Of a stretch of 64,000 nucleotides of DNA, positions 54,724 to 63,759 are shown piece by piece. The DNA lies in contig NZ_CP100461.1 in the NCBI RefSeq assembly GCF_024228675.1, positions 3,097,398 to 3,161,397 of the forward strand. The letters are read 5' to 3'. Each line of letters starts with the position of its first letter. The first letter of the stretch is position 1. This DNA is from Salinigranum marinum. GTDB taxonomy: Archaea > Halobacteriota > Halobacteria > Halobacteriales > Haloferacaceae. The notes beneath the pieces were generated by a model. That model made no database searches. It saw nothing but the letters and a program-made list of their open reading frames with translations, and had not been told where the DNA came from. The position numbers and the translations under genes were made by a program.

Positions 54724-55209
54724 CTACTTGACGCCGACGTCACCCACCCTGCACGGGGCGTTGTTGGGGCGAGCGGGGTCAACGACGTCGCCCAGGCCGA
54801 AGGTGACCGTTCCGTCGGTCGTGGGGTCGCCGAAGACGAACTCCTCCATGCGCTGACCGCCCTTCAGAACGACGTAGTCGATCGGTTGGGTCGCGGTGAA
54901 CTCGGCGGTGAAGAACTCACCCGGCTCGGCCGCGTTCGAGAACGTGATCTCGACGTCCGCCGTGGAGAGGCCCGCGGCGACGGTGGATCGCTCGCCCGGG
55001 TCGTCTCCCTGGGACTGGCCGAGGACGCAGACTGCGGCGTAGCTGATCGCCGGCCCGTTCGGGACGTCGACGTTCGAGTGCTCGTTCAGGTTGAGGTCGG
55101 ACGTCGTGCCGGACATCGAGAGCCCCGCGGCGACGACGACGCTGAGGAGGACGCTCGCGGCGACGACGCCAACGAGGAGCCCCGACACCTGCGCGCGGCT
55201 GTCGTTCAT
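54724..55209 (-). CDS. Pilin-like membrane-anchored protein
   Basis: A 161-residue protein. The N-terminus MNDSRAQVSGLLVGVVAASV has a short polar leader with Arg followed by a hydrophobic stretch, as in type IV pilin-like precursors cut by PibD. The rest is a beta-rich, acidic domain with two Cys (AVCVLG and NAPCRVG). No family is recognised with confidence. It is monocistronic and convergent with the SpoIIM gene. It may instead be a simple type II membrane protein. Confidence 0.55.
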   Translation of the reverse strand: MNDSRAQVSGLLVGVVAASVLLSVVVAAGLSMSGTTSDLNLNEHSNVDVPNGPAISYAAVCVLGQSQGDDPGERSTVAAGLSTADVEITFSNAAEPGEFFTAEFTATQPIDYVVLKGGQRMEEFVFGDPTTDGTVTFGLGDVVDPARPNNAPCRVGDVGVK

Positions 55210-55494
55210 CGGGCGCTCCGGTCGGCCGTTCCCTCCGTGTTCGGTTCGACGACGGGACGAGTGACGATCATATCCGAGGGACAGACTGTCCGCGTTCGTA
55301 CTAACTATGACACGCCTTACGGGGCGGTGAGGAAGATCCTAACCGGCTGGTCCGGGCGCGGAGCGATGTCGATCAGGTCGAGCGACCGACGGCGTGGACT
55401 GGTTCGTCTTCGCGCAGGCAAAATGATCGAATAGTGGAATCGGTGTGCGAGACGGCTCGATCGGAGCGGGCCCGGACGGCGCGACGGGATCGAC

Positions 55495-56355
55495 TCAGTC
55501 GCCCTTCTCGATGGGCGCGCCGACGAGGTTGCCCCACTCGGTCCACGAGCCGTCGTAGTTCACGGCGGAGTCGTAGCCGAGCAGTTCGTGGAGCGCGAAC
55601 CACGCCACGGACGAGCGCTCGCCGATGCGGCAGTACGCGACGACCGAGTTGTCGCCGGTGATGCCCTCGTCGGCGTACAGCGCTTCGAGTTCGTCGCGCG
55701 ACTTGAACGTCCCGTCGTCGTTCGTCACGGCGGCCCACGAGATGTTCTGCGCGCCGGGGATGTGGCCGCCGCGCTGGGCGGTCTCCTGCAGTCCCGGGGG
55801 CGCGAGGATCTCGCCGGAGAACTCCTCGGGCGAGCGGACGTCCACGAGGGGGATGCCGCGGTCGATCGCCTTCTCCACGTCGTCCCGGTAGGCTCGAATG
55901 TCTTCGAACGGACCGCGAGCGGTGTACTCGGCGGCCGAGAACTCGGGTTCCTCGTCCGTGGTCGGATAGTCGTTGTCGAGCCAGTAGTCGCGACCCCCGT
56001 CGAGGAGGCGGACGTCGTCGTGGCCGTAGTACTTGAACTGCCAGTACGTGTAGGCGGCGAACCAATTGGAGTTGTCGCCGTACAGGACGACGGTGGAGTC
56101 GCTCGCGATCCCGTGGCTCCCGAGGAGGTCCTCGAAGTCCTCCTTGGTGAGGATGTCGCGTGTGGTCTGGTCCTGCAGTTCGGTCTCCCAGTTGAAACCG
56201 ATCGCACCGGGGGCGTGGGCCTCGTCGTACGCCTCCGTGTCGACGTCGACTTCGACCAGTCGGTACTCGGGGTCGTCGCTCTGGAAGTCCTCGAGGTGGT
56301 TCTCCACCCAGTCGGCGGAGACGAGAACGTCCTTCGCGTACTCTGTGTCTGACAT
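55495..56355 (-). CDS. Thiosulfate/3-mercaptopyruvate sulfurtransferase
   Basis: A 286-residue protein with two rhodanese domains (about 1-130 and 150-286). The catalytic Cys is in VVAYCRIGERSSVAWF, in the C-terminal domain; the N-terminal domain has an Asp at that place (VLYGDNSNWFA). It transfers sulfane sulfur from thiosulfate. The N-terminus has the typical VLVSADWVENHLEDFQ. It is divergent from the second rhodanese at 56665. Confidence 0.92.
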   Translation of the reverse strand: MSDTEYAKDVLVSADWVENHLEDFQSDDPEYRLVEVDVDTEAYDEAHAPGAIGFNWETELQDQTTRDILTKEDFEDLLGSHGIASDSTVVLYGDNSNWFAAYTYWQFKYYGHDDVRLLDGGRDYWLDNDYPTTDEEPEFSAAEYTARGPFEDIRAYRDDVEKAIDRGIPLVDVRSPEEFSGEILAPPGLQETAQRGGHIPGAQNISWAAVTNDDGTFKSRDELEALYADEGITGDNSVVAYCRIGERSSVAWFALHELLGYDSAVNYDGSWTEWGNLVGAPIEKGD

Positions 56356-56664
56356 GCGTCCCTCCCTAGGCATCCCGCCCGCATAACTCCCACACCAACG
56401 GCAGAGACGGCCATTCATCCGGTGAAGGGGCAAATATAACGGGTTTCGCGCGAACGGTCGCCGGGCCACGGCGACGGCGCCCGAACCAGGGGGGAACGGC
56501 GACCGGGGCAAAAGAACTGCCGCGGTCGTGCGCGGATACAATTGCCGGTATCTCTGACGCCAGCGCCGACACTGACGCCGAGATCGGCGCGGAGTCGGCG
56601 TCGCTGGCCTCGCCCGCGGAGGGACGACCGACGGTATAAGTCGGGGCGACGACAAGCCCCCGTC
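56356..56664. other. Divergent intergenic region between rhodanese genes
   Basis: 309 bases. CAAATATAAC (about 56429-56440) on the minus strand reads GTTATATTTG, a TATA-like element about 75-85 bases before the ATG at 56355. TATAAG at 56635-56640 serves the plus-strand gene. No open frame worth calling; the GC-rich middle shows no repeat. Confidence 0.5.
56635..56640 (+). promoter_or_regulatory. TATA box of the plus-strand rhodanese
   Basis: TATAAG lies 25-30 bases before the ATG at 56665, the expected place for a leaderless transcript. Confidence 0.6.
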
Positions 56665-57462
56665 ATGACTGATATCGTCGTCTCGGCGGCGTGGCTCGTC
56701 GACCACCTCGGGGAAGTGACGGTCGTCGACGTCCGCGACGCCTGGGAGTTCGACGGCATCGGGCACGTGCCCGGGGCCGTGAACGTGCCGTTCGACACGT
56801 TTCGGGCCGAAGCGCACGCCACAGAGCGCGGTGCGGACGCGAGCGAGGGCATGCTCCCCGGAGCGGCGGCCTGGGAGGCGGTGTTGTCCGAGGCGGGAAT
56901 CGAACCCGACGACACGCTCGTCGCCTACGACGACACCCACGGCGTCTTCGCGGCGCGGTTTCTCGTCACCGCGCTCGCGTACGGCCACGCCGACGTCCAC
57001 CTCCTCGACGGGGACTTCAGCGCGTGGAGCCGCGACCACGAGGTCGAACGCGGCACGCCCGAGATCGCGGAGACGGCGTACGTCGCCCGCGAACCCGAGT
57101 CGACGCCGTTCGTCGACTACGAGACCGTCCGAGAGGCCGTCGACTCGGATGCCGTCGCCGTGCTCGACACGCGCGAGCCCCACGAGTGGGAGGCGGGACA
57201 CCTCCCCGGCGCGGTCCAACTCGACTGGCGGGAGTTCGTCGACGACGAGACGCGGGGGTTGAAGCCGGTCGGGGAGATCGAGGCCATCCTCGCCGACCAC
57301 GGCGTCACGCCCGACAGCCGCGTCCTGCTGTACTGCAACACCGCCCGGCGCATCAGCCACACGTACGTCGTGCTTCGACACCTGGGCTACGAGGACGTCA
57401 TGTTCTACGAGGGGTCGTTGACCGAGTGGGAGGCCCGGGGCGGTCCGCTGGAATCCGCCTGA
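56665..57462 (+). CDS. Sulfurtransferase, tandem rhodanese domains
   Basis: A 265-residue protein with two rhodanese domains. The catalytic Cys lies in VLLYCNTARRISHTYV in the second domain; the first has Asp in that position (LVAYDDTHGVFAA). It starts MTDIVVSAAWLVDHLGEVTV at 56665. It shares fold and layout with its divergent neighbour but only modest sequence, so they are old paralogues or separate families. Confidence 0.9.
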   Translation: MTDIVVSAAWLVDHLGEVTVVDVRDAWEFDGIGHVPGAVNVPFDTFRAEAHATERGADASEGMLPGAAAWEAVLSEAGIEPDDTLVAYDDTHGVFAARFLVTALAYGHADVHLLDGDFSAWSRDHEVERGTPEIAETAYVAREPESTPFVDYETVREAVDSDAVAVLDTREPHEWEAGHLPGAVQLDWREFVDDETRGLKPVGEIEAILADHGVTPDSRVLLYCNTARRISHTYVVLRHLGYEDVMFYEGSLTEWEARGGPLESA

Positions 57463-57471
57463 CGGCCTCGC

Positions 57472-58503
57472 TCACTCCGTTCGGTGGTCCTCCTCGACGG
57501 GGACGGCGTTGAGTTCGTCCGCGAGGAGCGTCGCCGCCTCGACGACCAAGGCGACGAGGAGCGGCCCGGCGATGATGCCGATCGCACCCATCGAGAGCAG
57601 CCCCCCGACGAAGCCGATGAAGTAGACCCCGCCCGAGAGGTCGGCCGTCCGCTCGGCGAGCTGGGGACGAATGAGGATGTCGGGGAGCCACGCGATGAAG
57701 AATCCGCCGACGCTGACCACGAGAACGGCACGGACGAGGTCGCCCGCGGCGAGGTGAAACACCGCGACGACCGCGAGCAGAACGCTCGGGCCGACGATGG
57801 GGATGAACTGGAGGAGGGCCGCGATGGTCGCGAGGGTGAGGACCGATCGGTACCCCAGCGCGGCGAAGACCGGAAGCCCGATGAGGAACGTGCCGAGCGC
57901 GGTCGCCGCCTGGAGGATGTAGATGCCGAACAGCGTGTTCCGCGCCCGTCGGTTGAGCGCCTTCGCGACCCGGCGGTAGTTCGGGGGGACGACCGCCAGG
58001 AGCGACCGCGCGAGCGCCTCGCTCCCCTGGAGGAGCGAGTAGACGAGGAAGACGAACAGGGTGAACTTGACCAGCAGGACGGGGAGCGAGACCAGTACCT
58101 GACGGCCGACGCCCCGGACGAACGCCACGACCGACGCACGCACGTCGGCGACCGTGACGGTGAACCGCTGGCCGAGCAGCGCGACGTCATACGTCGCCGG
58201 GAGCCCCGACAGCACCGCGAGGACCTCCGAGAGTCGACTGGCGGTGACGAGGACGAGCGGCGCAACGACGGTGACGACGCCGACGAGCGCCGCGACGGTC
58301 ACGACGACGCTCGCGACCCGCGGATCGACCCCTCGCCTCGTGAGTTCCGCGCGGAGCGGAGCCAGGAGGTACGCGACGGTGACGGCGAAGAACACCGTCC
58401 CGAGGACGTCCGCCAGGAGGACCGCCGCGGCCAGCGTCAGCGCGGCGAACAGCCCGCCGAGGACGTACCGGCGTGAGGGTGCCACACCGGCCGTGTGTGA
58501 CAC
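57472..58503 (-). CDS. AI-2E-family transporter (PerM type)
   Basis: A 343-residue membrane protein with about eight helices and the family pattern LLQFIPIVGPSVLLAVVAVF and PDILIRPQLAERTADLSGGV. The AI-2E family is named for one quorum-signal exporter but most members have other or unknown cargo, including Na+/H+ exchange in some halophiles. It is convergent with the rhodanese gene and divergent from the ABC transporter. Confidence 0.87.
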   Translation of the reverse strand: MSHTAGVAPSRRYVLGGLFAALTLAAAVLLADVLGTVFFAVTVAYLLAPLRAELTRRGVDPRVASVVVTVAALVGVVTVVAPLVLVTASRLSEVLAVLSGLPATYDVALLGQRFTVTVADVRASVVAFVRGVGRQVLVSLPVLLVKFTLFVFLVYSLLQGSEALARSLLAVVPPNYRRVAKALNRRARNTLFGIYILQAATALGTFLIGLPVFAALGYRSVLTLATIAALLQFIPIVGPSVLLAVVAVFHLAAGDLVRAVLVVSVGGFFIAWLPDILIRPQLAERTADLSGGVYFIGFVGGLLSMGAIGIIAGPLLVALVVEAATLLADELNAVPVEEDHRTE

Positions 58504-58563
58504 AGCGGATTAAATCCGTACCTTCGGGACCGCTCGGCGTGCCGGATCAGGCCGGTTAAGTAA

Positions 58564-58585
58564 TACCGAGTGCAATCACTCGGTA
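58564..58585. promoter_or_regulatory. Perfect 9+9 bp palindrome abutting the ABC operon start
   Basis: TACCGAGTG (58564-58572), CAAT, CACTCGGTA (58577-58585); the ATG follows at 58586. A TATA-like GGTTAAGTAAT lies at about 58555-58563, just ahead. The palindrome spans the predicted initiation site, so a bound protein would exclude transcription initiation. Thiamine transport genes in archaea are often controlled by ThiR; that assignment is an inference here. Confidence 0.6.
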
Positions 58586-59740
58586 ATGGATCGACGTGAC
58601 TTCGTGCGGAGCGCAGGGGCCGGCGGCGTCGCGGCGCTCGTCGCGGGCTGTCTCGGCGGCGGAACCGACGGGAGTGGCGGGGACACGGGGTCGACCGACG
58701 GCGGAACGGAGGACGGGACCGCGACCGAGGCGGGGACGGAAACCGGGACCACGGTCGGGTCGACGGGGTCGTCCGAACTCGTCGTCGCCACGTACAGTTC
58801 GTTCGTTGACGCGCCGAGTTCCTCGCCCGGGCCGTGGCTGAAAGAGCAGTTCGAGTCCGAGTTCGACGCCACGCTCGCGTGGGAGACGCCCGAGAACGGG
58901 CTGAACTACTTCATCGAACGCCAGCTGGGGGGTGCGGCCATCGACGCCGACGTCTACGTCGGCCTGGACACGAACATGCTCATCCGACTCGACGAGCGGC
59001 TCTCGGACCCGCTCTTTGCGCCCGTGCCGGAGGGCGCGCTCGACCGGCGCGGCGAGGTGAAGTCGTCGCTGGAGTTCGACCCTCAGGGCCGGGCGGTGCC
59101 GTACGACACGGGCTACATCTGTCTCGTGTGGAACGAGACCGAAACGACGGCCCCCGAGACGTTCGACGGCCTGCTCGACCCGGCCCACGCGGGCGAACTC
59201 ATCGTGCAGAACCCCACGTCGAGCGCGACGGGCCAGGCGTTTCTCCTCCACACGGTCGCCGCGAAGGGCGAAGACGGCTATCTCGACTACTGGGAGGGGC
59301 TGAAGAACAACGACGTCCGAGTGCTCGGCAACTGGGACGACGCGTACAACGCTTACTCGAACGGTGAGGCCCCGATGGTGGTGTCGTACTCGACCGATCA
59401 GGTGTTCGCCAACGAGTACGACGAACCCATGGAGGAACACCAGCTCCGCTTCCTGAACGACCAGGGTTACGCGAACCCCGAGGGGATGGCCCGGTTCGCG
59501 GCGAGCGAGAAGGAGGGATTGGCGAACGAGTTCATGGACTTCGTGCTCTCGCCGGAGGTCCAAGCGGGCATCGCGGTCCGGAACGTCCAGTTCCCGGCGA
59601 CGACGACGGCGGAACTCCCCGCGGAGTTCGCGGAGTTCGCCCACGAGCCCCCGGAGGCCGTCACCTTCACGTACGACGAACTGAAGGGTTCGCTCGGTGA
59701 GTGGACCGACGCGTGGGCCCGAGCGTTCGCCAGCAAGTGA
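58586..59740 (+). CDS. Thiamine-type ABC transporter substrate-binding lipoprotein
   Basis: A 384-residue protein. The N-terminus MDRRDFVRSAGAGGVAALVA leads to GCLGGG: a Tat-type signal with a lipobox Cys at about 22, then a Ser/Gly/Thr/Glu-rich linker typical of haloarchaeal lipoproteins (about 23-60). The core (SELVVATYSSFVDAPSSSPG, TGYICLVWNETETTAPETFD) fits the thiamine/thiamine-phosphate binding family (TbpA). It binds the substrate outside and hands it to the permease next to it. Confidence 0.87.
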   Translation: MDRRDFVRSAGAGGVAALVAGCLGGGTDGSGGDTGSTDGGTEDGTATEAGTETGTTVGSTGSSELVVATYSSFVDAPSSSPGPWLKEQFESEFDATLAWETPENGLNYFIERQLGGAAIDADVYVGLDTNMLIRLDERLSDPLFAPVPEGALDRRGEVKSSLEFDPQGRAVPYDTGYICLVWNETETTAPETFDGLLDPAHAGELIVQNPTSSATGQAFLLHTVAAKGEDGYLDYWEGLKNNDVRVLGNWDDAYNAYSNGEAPMVVSYSTDQVFANEYDEPMEEHQLRFLNDQGYANPEGMARFAASEKEGLANEFMDFVLSPEVQAGIAVRNVQFPATTTAELPAEFAEFAHEPPEAVTFTYDELKGSLGEWTDAWARAFASK

Positions 59741-59807
59741 CGGGGCGACCACTCCGGCCCCCGACGACGAGCGGGCAGGGGGACGAGCAGGACGCGACAC
59801 CGGGTCA

Positions 59808-61523
59808 GTGAGCGGAGCGAGTGGGCGGCTCGCCCGCGTCCGGGGGGTCGGCGAGCGCGCGCTCGTCCCCGCGATGGCGGCTGCGACGGCCGTCGTCCTC
59901 CTCGTCGTCTTCTACTACCCCGTCGGGACGGTGTTCGTCGAGAGCGTCGTCGTCGCCGGGGAGTTCACGCTCGACCCCCTTCGTGAGATCCTGACCTCGG
60001 AGTTCTACCTCGTCGACATCCTCGGCTTCACCGCGTACCAGGCGGCGCTGTCCACCCTCGCCAGCGTCGCGCTCGGCCTACCGGGGGCGTGGATCCTCTC
60101 GCGGTTCGACTTCCCCGGCCGGCGGACCCTTCGATCAGTAACGATCCTCCCGTTCGTCCTCCCGTCGATCATGGTCGCCATCGGCTTCGTGGCGATGTTC
60201 GGCCGGGAGGGGACGCTTAACACCGCCCTGGCGCTGGTTGGAGCCGGCCCGGTCGAGCTGCTGTTCACGCTCGAAGCCGTGATCGTCGCCCACGCCTTCT
60301 ACAACGCGCCGCTCGTGACGCGCGTCGTGACGGCGGCGTGGGAGAGCGTCGACGCCCGGGCGGTCGAGACCGCACGGAGCCTCGGAGCGTCGCCGACGCG
60401 GGCGTTCCGCGACGTGGTCCTCCCGCAGTTGCTTCCGGCGGTGGCCGTCGGCGCGACGCTGACGTTCGTCTTCACGTTCGCCTCGTTTCCCATCGTCCTC
60501 GCGCTCGGCGGCTTCCAGCTCGCCACGGTCGAGGTGTGGATCTTCAAGCTCGTCACCGACCTCGACTACCCCGAGGCGGCCGCACTGGCGACCGTCGAGA
60601 CGGGGGTCTCGCTCGCGCTTACCTACGCGTACCTCCGGTACGAGGGCCGCACGACGGGCCAGGCGGCCGGCGCGAGCCCCCTCCCCAGACGGTCGCTCCT
60701 GCCCGACTCCGTCGGCGCCAGGGCGCTCCTGACGCGCGCCGCCGTCTTCGGCTACGGCGTCGTCGTCTGCATCGTGTTCGTCGGACCCATCGTCAGCATG
60801 CTGCTCGCGAGCGTCACCGGCTCGGAGGGGTGGACCCTCGCACACTACCGCTTTCTCGTCGAGCGGCAGGCGACGGGGGCGTCGTTCCAGGTGAAGCCGT
60901 GGCCGGCCATCCGCAACTCGATCTTCTTCGGCGTCGCGACGCTGGCCGTGGCGCTCCCGATGGGGGTCGTCGTCGGCGTGCTCTCGGCGCGGAAGGGGCT
61001 CGGGCGGAAGGTGGTCGACACCCTGGCGATGGCACCGCTCGCGGTGTCGGGCATCGTCGTCGGCCTCGGGCTCCTCCGCGGGCTGGTGTTCGGCGTCGAC
61101 CTCTTCGGGACGCGCGTGGCGGTCACCGGTGCGGCCGCAATCGTCGCGGCCCACGCCGTCGCCGCCTACCCGTTCGTCACGCGGAACGTCGCGCCGTTAC
61201 TCTCCCGGCTCGACCCGCGGCTCGTCGAGTCCGCGCGGAGCCTCGGGGCGACGCGGGCGCGGGCGCTCTGGGACATCGAACTCCCGCTCGTGTCCGCCGG
61301 CGTCGTCGCCGGCGCGGCGTTCGCGTTCGCCATCAGCGTCGGCGAGTTCGACTCGACCGTGATCCTCGCGTCGGGGTCGGGAAGCTACACCATGCCCGTC
61401 GCCGTCGAACGCTACCTGGGGCGGCGGCTGGGGCCGGCGACGGCGATGGGCTCCGTGCTCCTCGTCGTGACCGCCGCGAGCTTCGTCGTCATCGACCGGT
61501 TTGGGGGGAGATGGGAGTCGTGA
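59808..61523 (+). CDS. ABC permease with two fused transmembrane domains
   Basis: A 571-residue protein with 12 helices: two binding-protein-dependent permease domains. Each has an EAA loop: ARAVETARSLGASPTRAFRD (first half) and PRLVESARSLGATRARALWD (second). This fused form is the ThiP/FbpB class. The GTG at 59808 (MSGASGRLARV) was chosen; an in-frame GTG at 59697 would overlap the upstream gene by 44 bases and add only polar residues. Confidence 0.87.
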   Translation: MSGASGRLARVRGVGERALVPAMAAATAVVLLVVFYYPVGTVFVESVVVAGEFTLDPLREILTSEFYLVDILGFTAYQAALSTLASVALGLPGAWILSRFDFPGRRTLRSVTILPFVLPSIMVAIGFVAMFGREGTLNTALALVGAGPVELLFTLEAVIVAHAFYNAPLVTRVVTAAWESVDARAVETARSLGASPTRAFRDVVLPQLLPAVAVGATLTFVFTFASFPIVLALGGFQLATVEVWIFKLVTDLDYPEAAALATVETGVSLALTYAYLRYEGRTTGQAAGASPLPRRSLLPDSVGARALLTRAAVFGYGVVVCIVFVGPIVSMLLASVTGSEGWTLAHYRFLVERQATGASFQVKPWPAIRNSIFFGVATLAVALPMGVVVGVLSARKGLGRKVVDTLAMAPLAVSGIVVGLGLLRGLVFGVDLFGTRVAVTGAAAIVAAHAVAAYPFVTRNVAPLLSRLDPRLVESARSLGATRARALWDIELPLVSAGVVAGAAFAFAISVGEFDSTVILASGSGSYTMPVAVERYLGRRLGPATAMGSVLLVVTAASFVVIDRFGGRWES

Positions 61524-61827
61524 CAGTGAGCAGTTGCATCGGCGAACCACTCACGAGTCACATCTCCGAGGAGGGAGTCGTGAACCGAGCGTCCCTCGTC
61601 GCACGGGAACTCATCGTGGCTTTTGTCTGTCACGAAAGCATGACAATCGATCGACTGGACACGAAACGGAGGGGTCGCGCGTACCGGCGCAACGCGGGTC
61701 GCATCGGCGTCGTCTCGGTGATCCGACGAAGCCGAGAGCGGAACGACTTTGCGACTCACGCCGGGAGTTCACACCCGAACGCTCCGTCGCCGCGCACGAC
61801 GACCGACCAGGAGCCGACACCGACGAT
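61524..61827. other. Spacer between permease and ATPase genes
   Basis: 304 bases separate genes of one transporter, which is wide for this compact genome. GCTTTTGTCTG near 61618 could be a weak promoter. A short basic frame (about 61640-61831) crosses into the ATPase start but has no family likeness. The sequence is GC-rich with no clear repeat. Confidence 0.4.
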
Positions 61828-62943
61828 ATGACCTCTCTCGACCTCTCGGGCGTCACGAAGCGCTACGACGGCACGACCGCCCTCGACGACGTCTCGCTGT
61901 CGGTTGACGACGGCGAGTTCTTCACCCTCGTCGGTCCCTCGGGCTGTGGCAAGACGACCACGCTCCGACTCGTGGCGGGCTTCGAGGCACCCACCGCGGG
62001 CCGGATCGCCTTCGACGGCCGCGACGTCGCGGCGGTTCCGCCCGAAGCGCGCGGCGTCGGTGTCGTCTTCCAGAACTACGCGCTCTTTCCGCACATGACC
62101 GTCGCCGAGAATGTCGCCTACGGGCTCCGGTTTTCGGACCCGCCCGGCGGCGTCTCGTGCGACGAGCGCGTCGACGACCTGCTCGCGCTCGTCGACCTCT
62201 CGGGGTTCGGCGACCGCGACCCCACGGAGCTGTCGGGCGGCCAGCAACAGCGCGTGGCGCTCGCTCGGGCACTCGCACCCGGGCCGCGGGTCCTCCTCCT
62301 CGACGAGCCGATGAGCGCGCTCGACGCGCAGTTGCGCGAACGCCTGCGTGGGCAGGTCCGGGCGATCCAGCGCGAACTCGGGGTCACGACGCTGTACGTC
62401 ACCCACGACCAGGAGGAGGCGCTCGCGGTCTCCGACCGCGTCGCGGTGCTGAACGGCGGCCGGGTCGAACAGGTCGGCGCTCCACGGGAGATCTACCGAC
62501 GGCCGGCGACGCCGTTCGTCGCGTCGTTCGTCGGCGACAACAACCTGTTCGAGGGTCGCGTCGTCGGAGACGGGACCGAGACGGGACGGATCACCGTCGA
62601 GGTCGCCGGCCGGGAGTTCCGGGTCACCGCCGACGATCCGTCCCCGCGCGTCGGCTCCGAGGTGACGTTCGCCGTCCGCCCCGAAGGACTGCGCGTGCGC
62701 TCGCCATCGACCGAGGGAGACAAAGAACGCGAGGGTGGAGCCGATGAGAACCGGCTCCGAGCCCGGATCGAGCGGTCTGAGTTCCTCGGCGAGACGACCC
62801 GGGTGTGGCTCGACTGGAAGGGACGGGAACTCACCGTACGGACAGTCGATCCGCTCGACGGCGCGGTGACGGTGGGCTTCGACCCGGCGGACGCCCGGGT
62901 CGTCGGCGTCGAGGGCGAACGGGAAGCGAGCGGGAACGACTGA
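61828..62943 (+). CDS. ABC transporter ATP-binding subunit with TOBE domain
   Basis: A 371-residue ATPase. Walker A is GPSGCGKTTT, the signature LSGGQQQRVALARAL, Walker B VLLLDEPMSALDAQ, and the switch His in VTHDQEEA. Residues about 245-371 form a TOBE regulatory domain, with a polar insertion (about 290-315). This subfamily drives uptake of thiamine, iron or polyamines; the linked TbpA-like receptor suggests thiamine. Confidence 0.9.
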   Translation: MTSLDLSGVTKRYDGTTALDDVSLSVDDGEFFTLVGPSGCGKTTTLRLVAGFEAPTAGRIAFDGRDVAAVPPEARGVGVVFQNYALFPHMTVAENVAYGLRFSDPPGGVSCDERVDDLLALVDLSGFGDRDPTELSGGQQQRVALARALAPGPRVLLLDEPMSALDAQLRERLRGQVRAIQRELGVTTLYVTHDQEEALAVSDRVAVLNGGRVEQVGAPREIYRRPATPFVASFVGDNNLFEGRVVGDGTETGRITVEVAGREFRVTADDPSPRVGSEVTFAVRPEGLRVRSPSTEGDKEREGGADENRLRARIERSEFLGETTRVWLDWKGRELTVRTVDPLDGAVTVGFDPADARVVGVEGEREASGND

Positions 62944-62967
62944 GCGCGTCGGTGGCGGGGCGACGCG

Positions 62968-63648
62968 TCAGGGAGCGACGCCGACCGTCAGGAGGGTGCC
63001 GAGCTCGCGGTAGCGCTCGACCATCGCCTCGCGCGTCTCGAACTCCTCGGTCGGGAACGCCTCGGCGGGCGGGATCTCGATCTCGGTGTCCGGAACATTG
63101 TCCTGTTCGGCGACGTACAGCCCCGCCTCGCGAAAGCCCGCGCGGTACTCGTCGGCCGACCAGCGCGTCATCGGGACCGAGATGCGCTCTTGCCACTCGT
63201 GGGAGTGGACGTTCTCCTCGTAGAAGTTGACGGCGCAGTAGAACGTCCCGCCGGGCCGGAGCACGCGGGCGAGTTCCTCGAGCGTGTGGACCGGGTCGGG
63301 TGCGTAGTAGAACGCCTCCATCGAGAAGCAGTGGTCGAACGCGTCGTCGGCGAAGGGGAGTTCGTCGAAGTCGCCGACGACGAACTCCACCATGGGGTCG
63401 TCGGTGTACTCGCGGGCGTTTTCGACCATGGCGGGCGCGCCGTCGAGTCCCACCGCGCGCCCCGCGCCGCCGGCTTCGCGCAGGGCACGGGCGGCGTAGC
63501 CGCTCCCGGAGCCGAGATCGAGGACGGCGTCGCCCGACTCGACCGGCATCCGCGCGAGGACGTGTTTGGCGGTGTGCCAGTGGCGCTGCTCCATCCCGCG
63601 GTCGCGACCGTCGGCGGCCCAGGCGTCGAACTCGTCACGGACGCTCAT
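62968..63648 (-). CDS. SAM-dependent methyltransferase
   Basis: A 226-residue class I methyltransferase. The SAM motif I is AVLDLGSGSGYAARALREAG, followed by VGLDGAPAMVENARE (motif II acidic residue) and VVGDFDELPFADDAFDHCFS. Its substrate is not clear; the pattern resembles UbiE/COQ5-type (Methyltransf_11). It starts MSVRDEFDAWAADGRDRGME at 63648 and is divergent from the last gene. Confidence 0.9.
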   Translation of the reverse strand: MSVRDEFDAWAADGRDRGMEQRHWHTAKHVLARMPVESGDAVLDLGSGSGYAARALREAGGAGRAVGLDGAPAMVENAREYTDDPMVEFVVGDFDELPFADDAFDHCFSMEAFYYAPDPVHTLEELARVLRPGGTFYCAVNFYEENVHSHEWQERISVPMTRWSADEYRAGFREAGLYVAEQDNVPDTEIEIPPAEAFPTEEFETREAMVERYRELGTLLTVGVAP

Positions 63649-63759
63649 ACCGGGAGGTGTCGGTCCGGGAGCAAAACCCGTTCGACATCGAACGATGGGT
63701 GAATTATCGGGAACCCAACGGCTGCGAAGCTATTTCGATCTGTCTGTCGTTCGAACGCT

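Noticed and set aside
58544-58586. TPP riboswitch before the thiamine-type transporter
   Set aside because: There is no room for the conserved junction between the likely TATA box and the ATG; only a simple palindrome is present.
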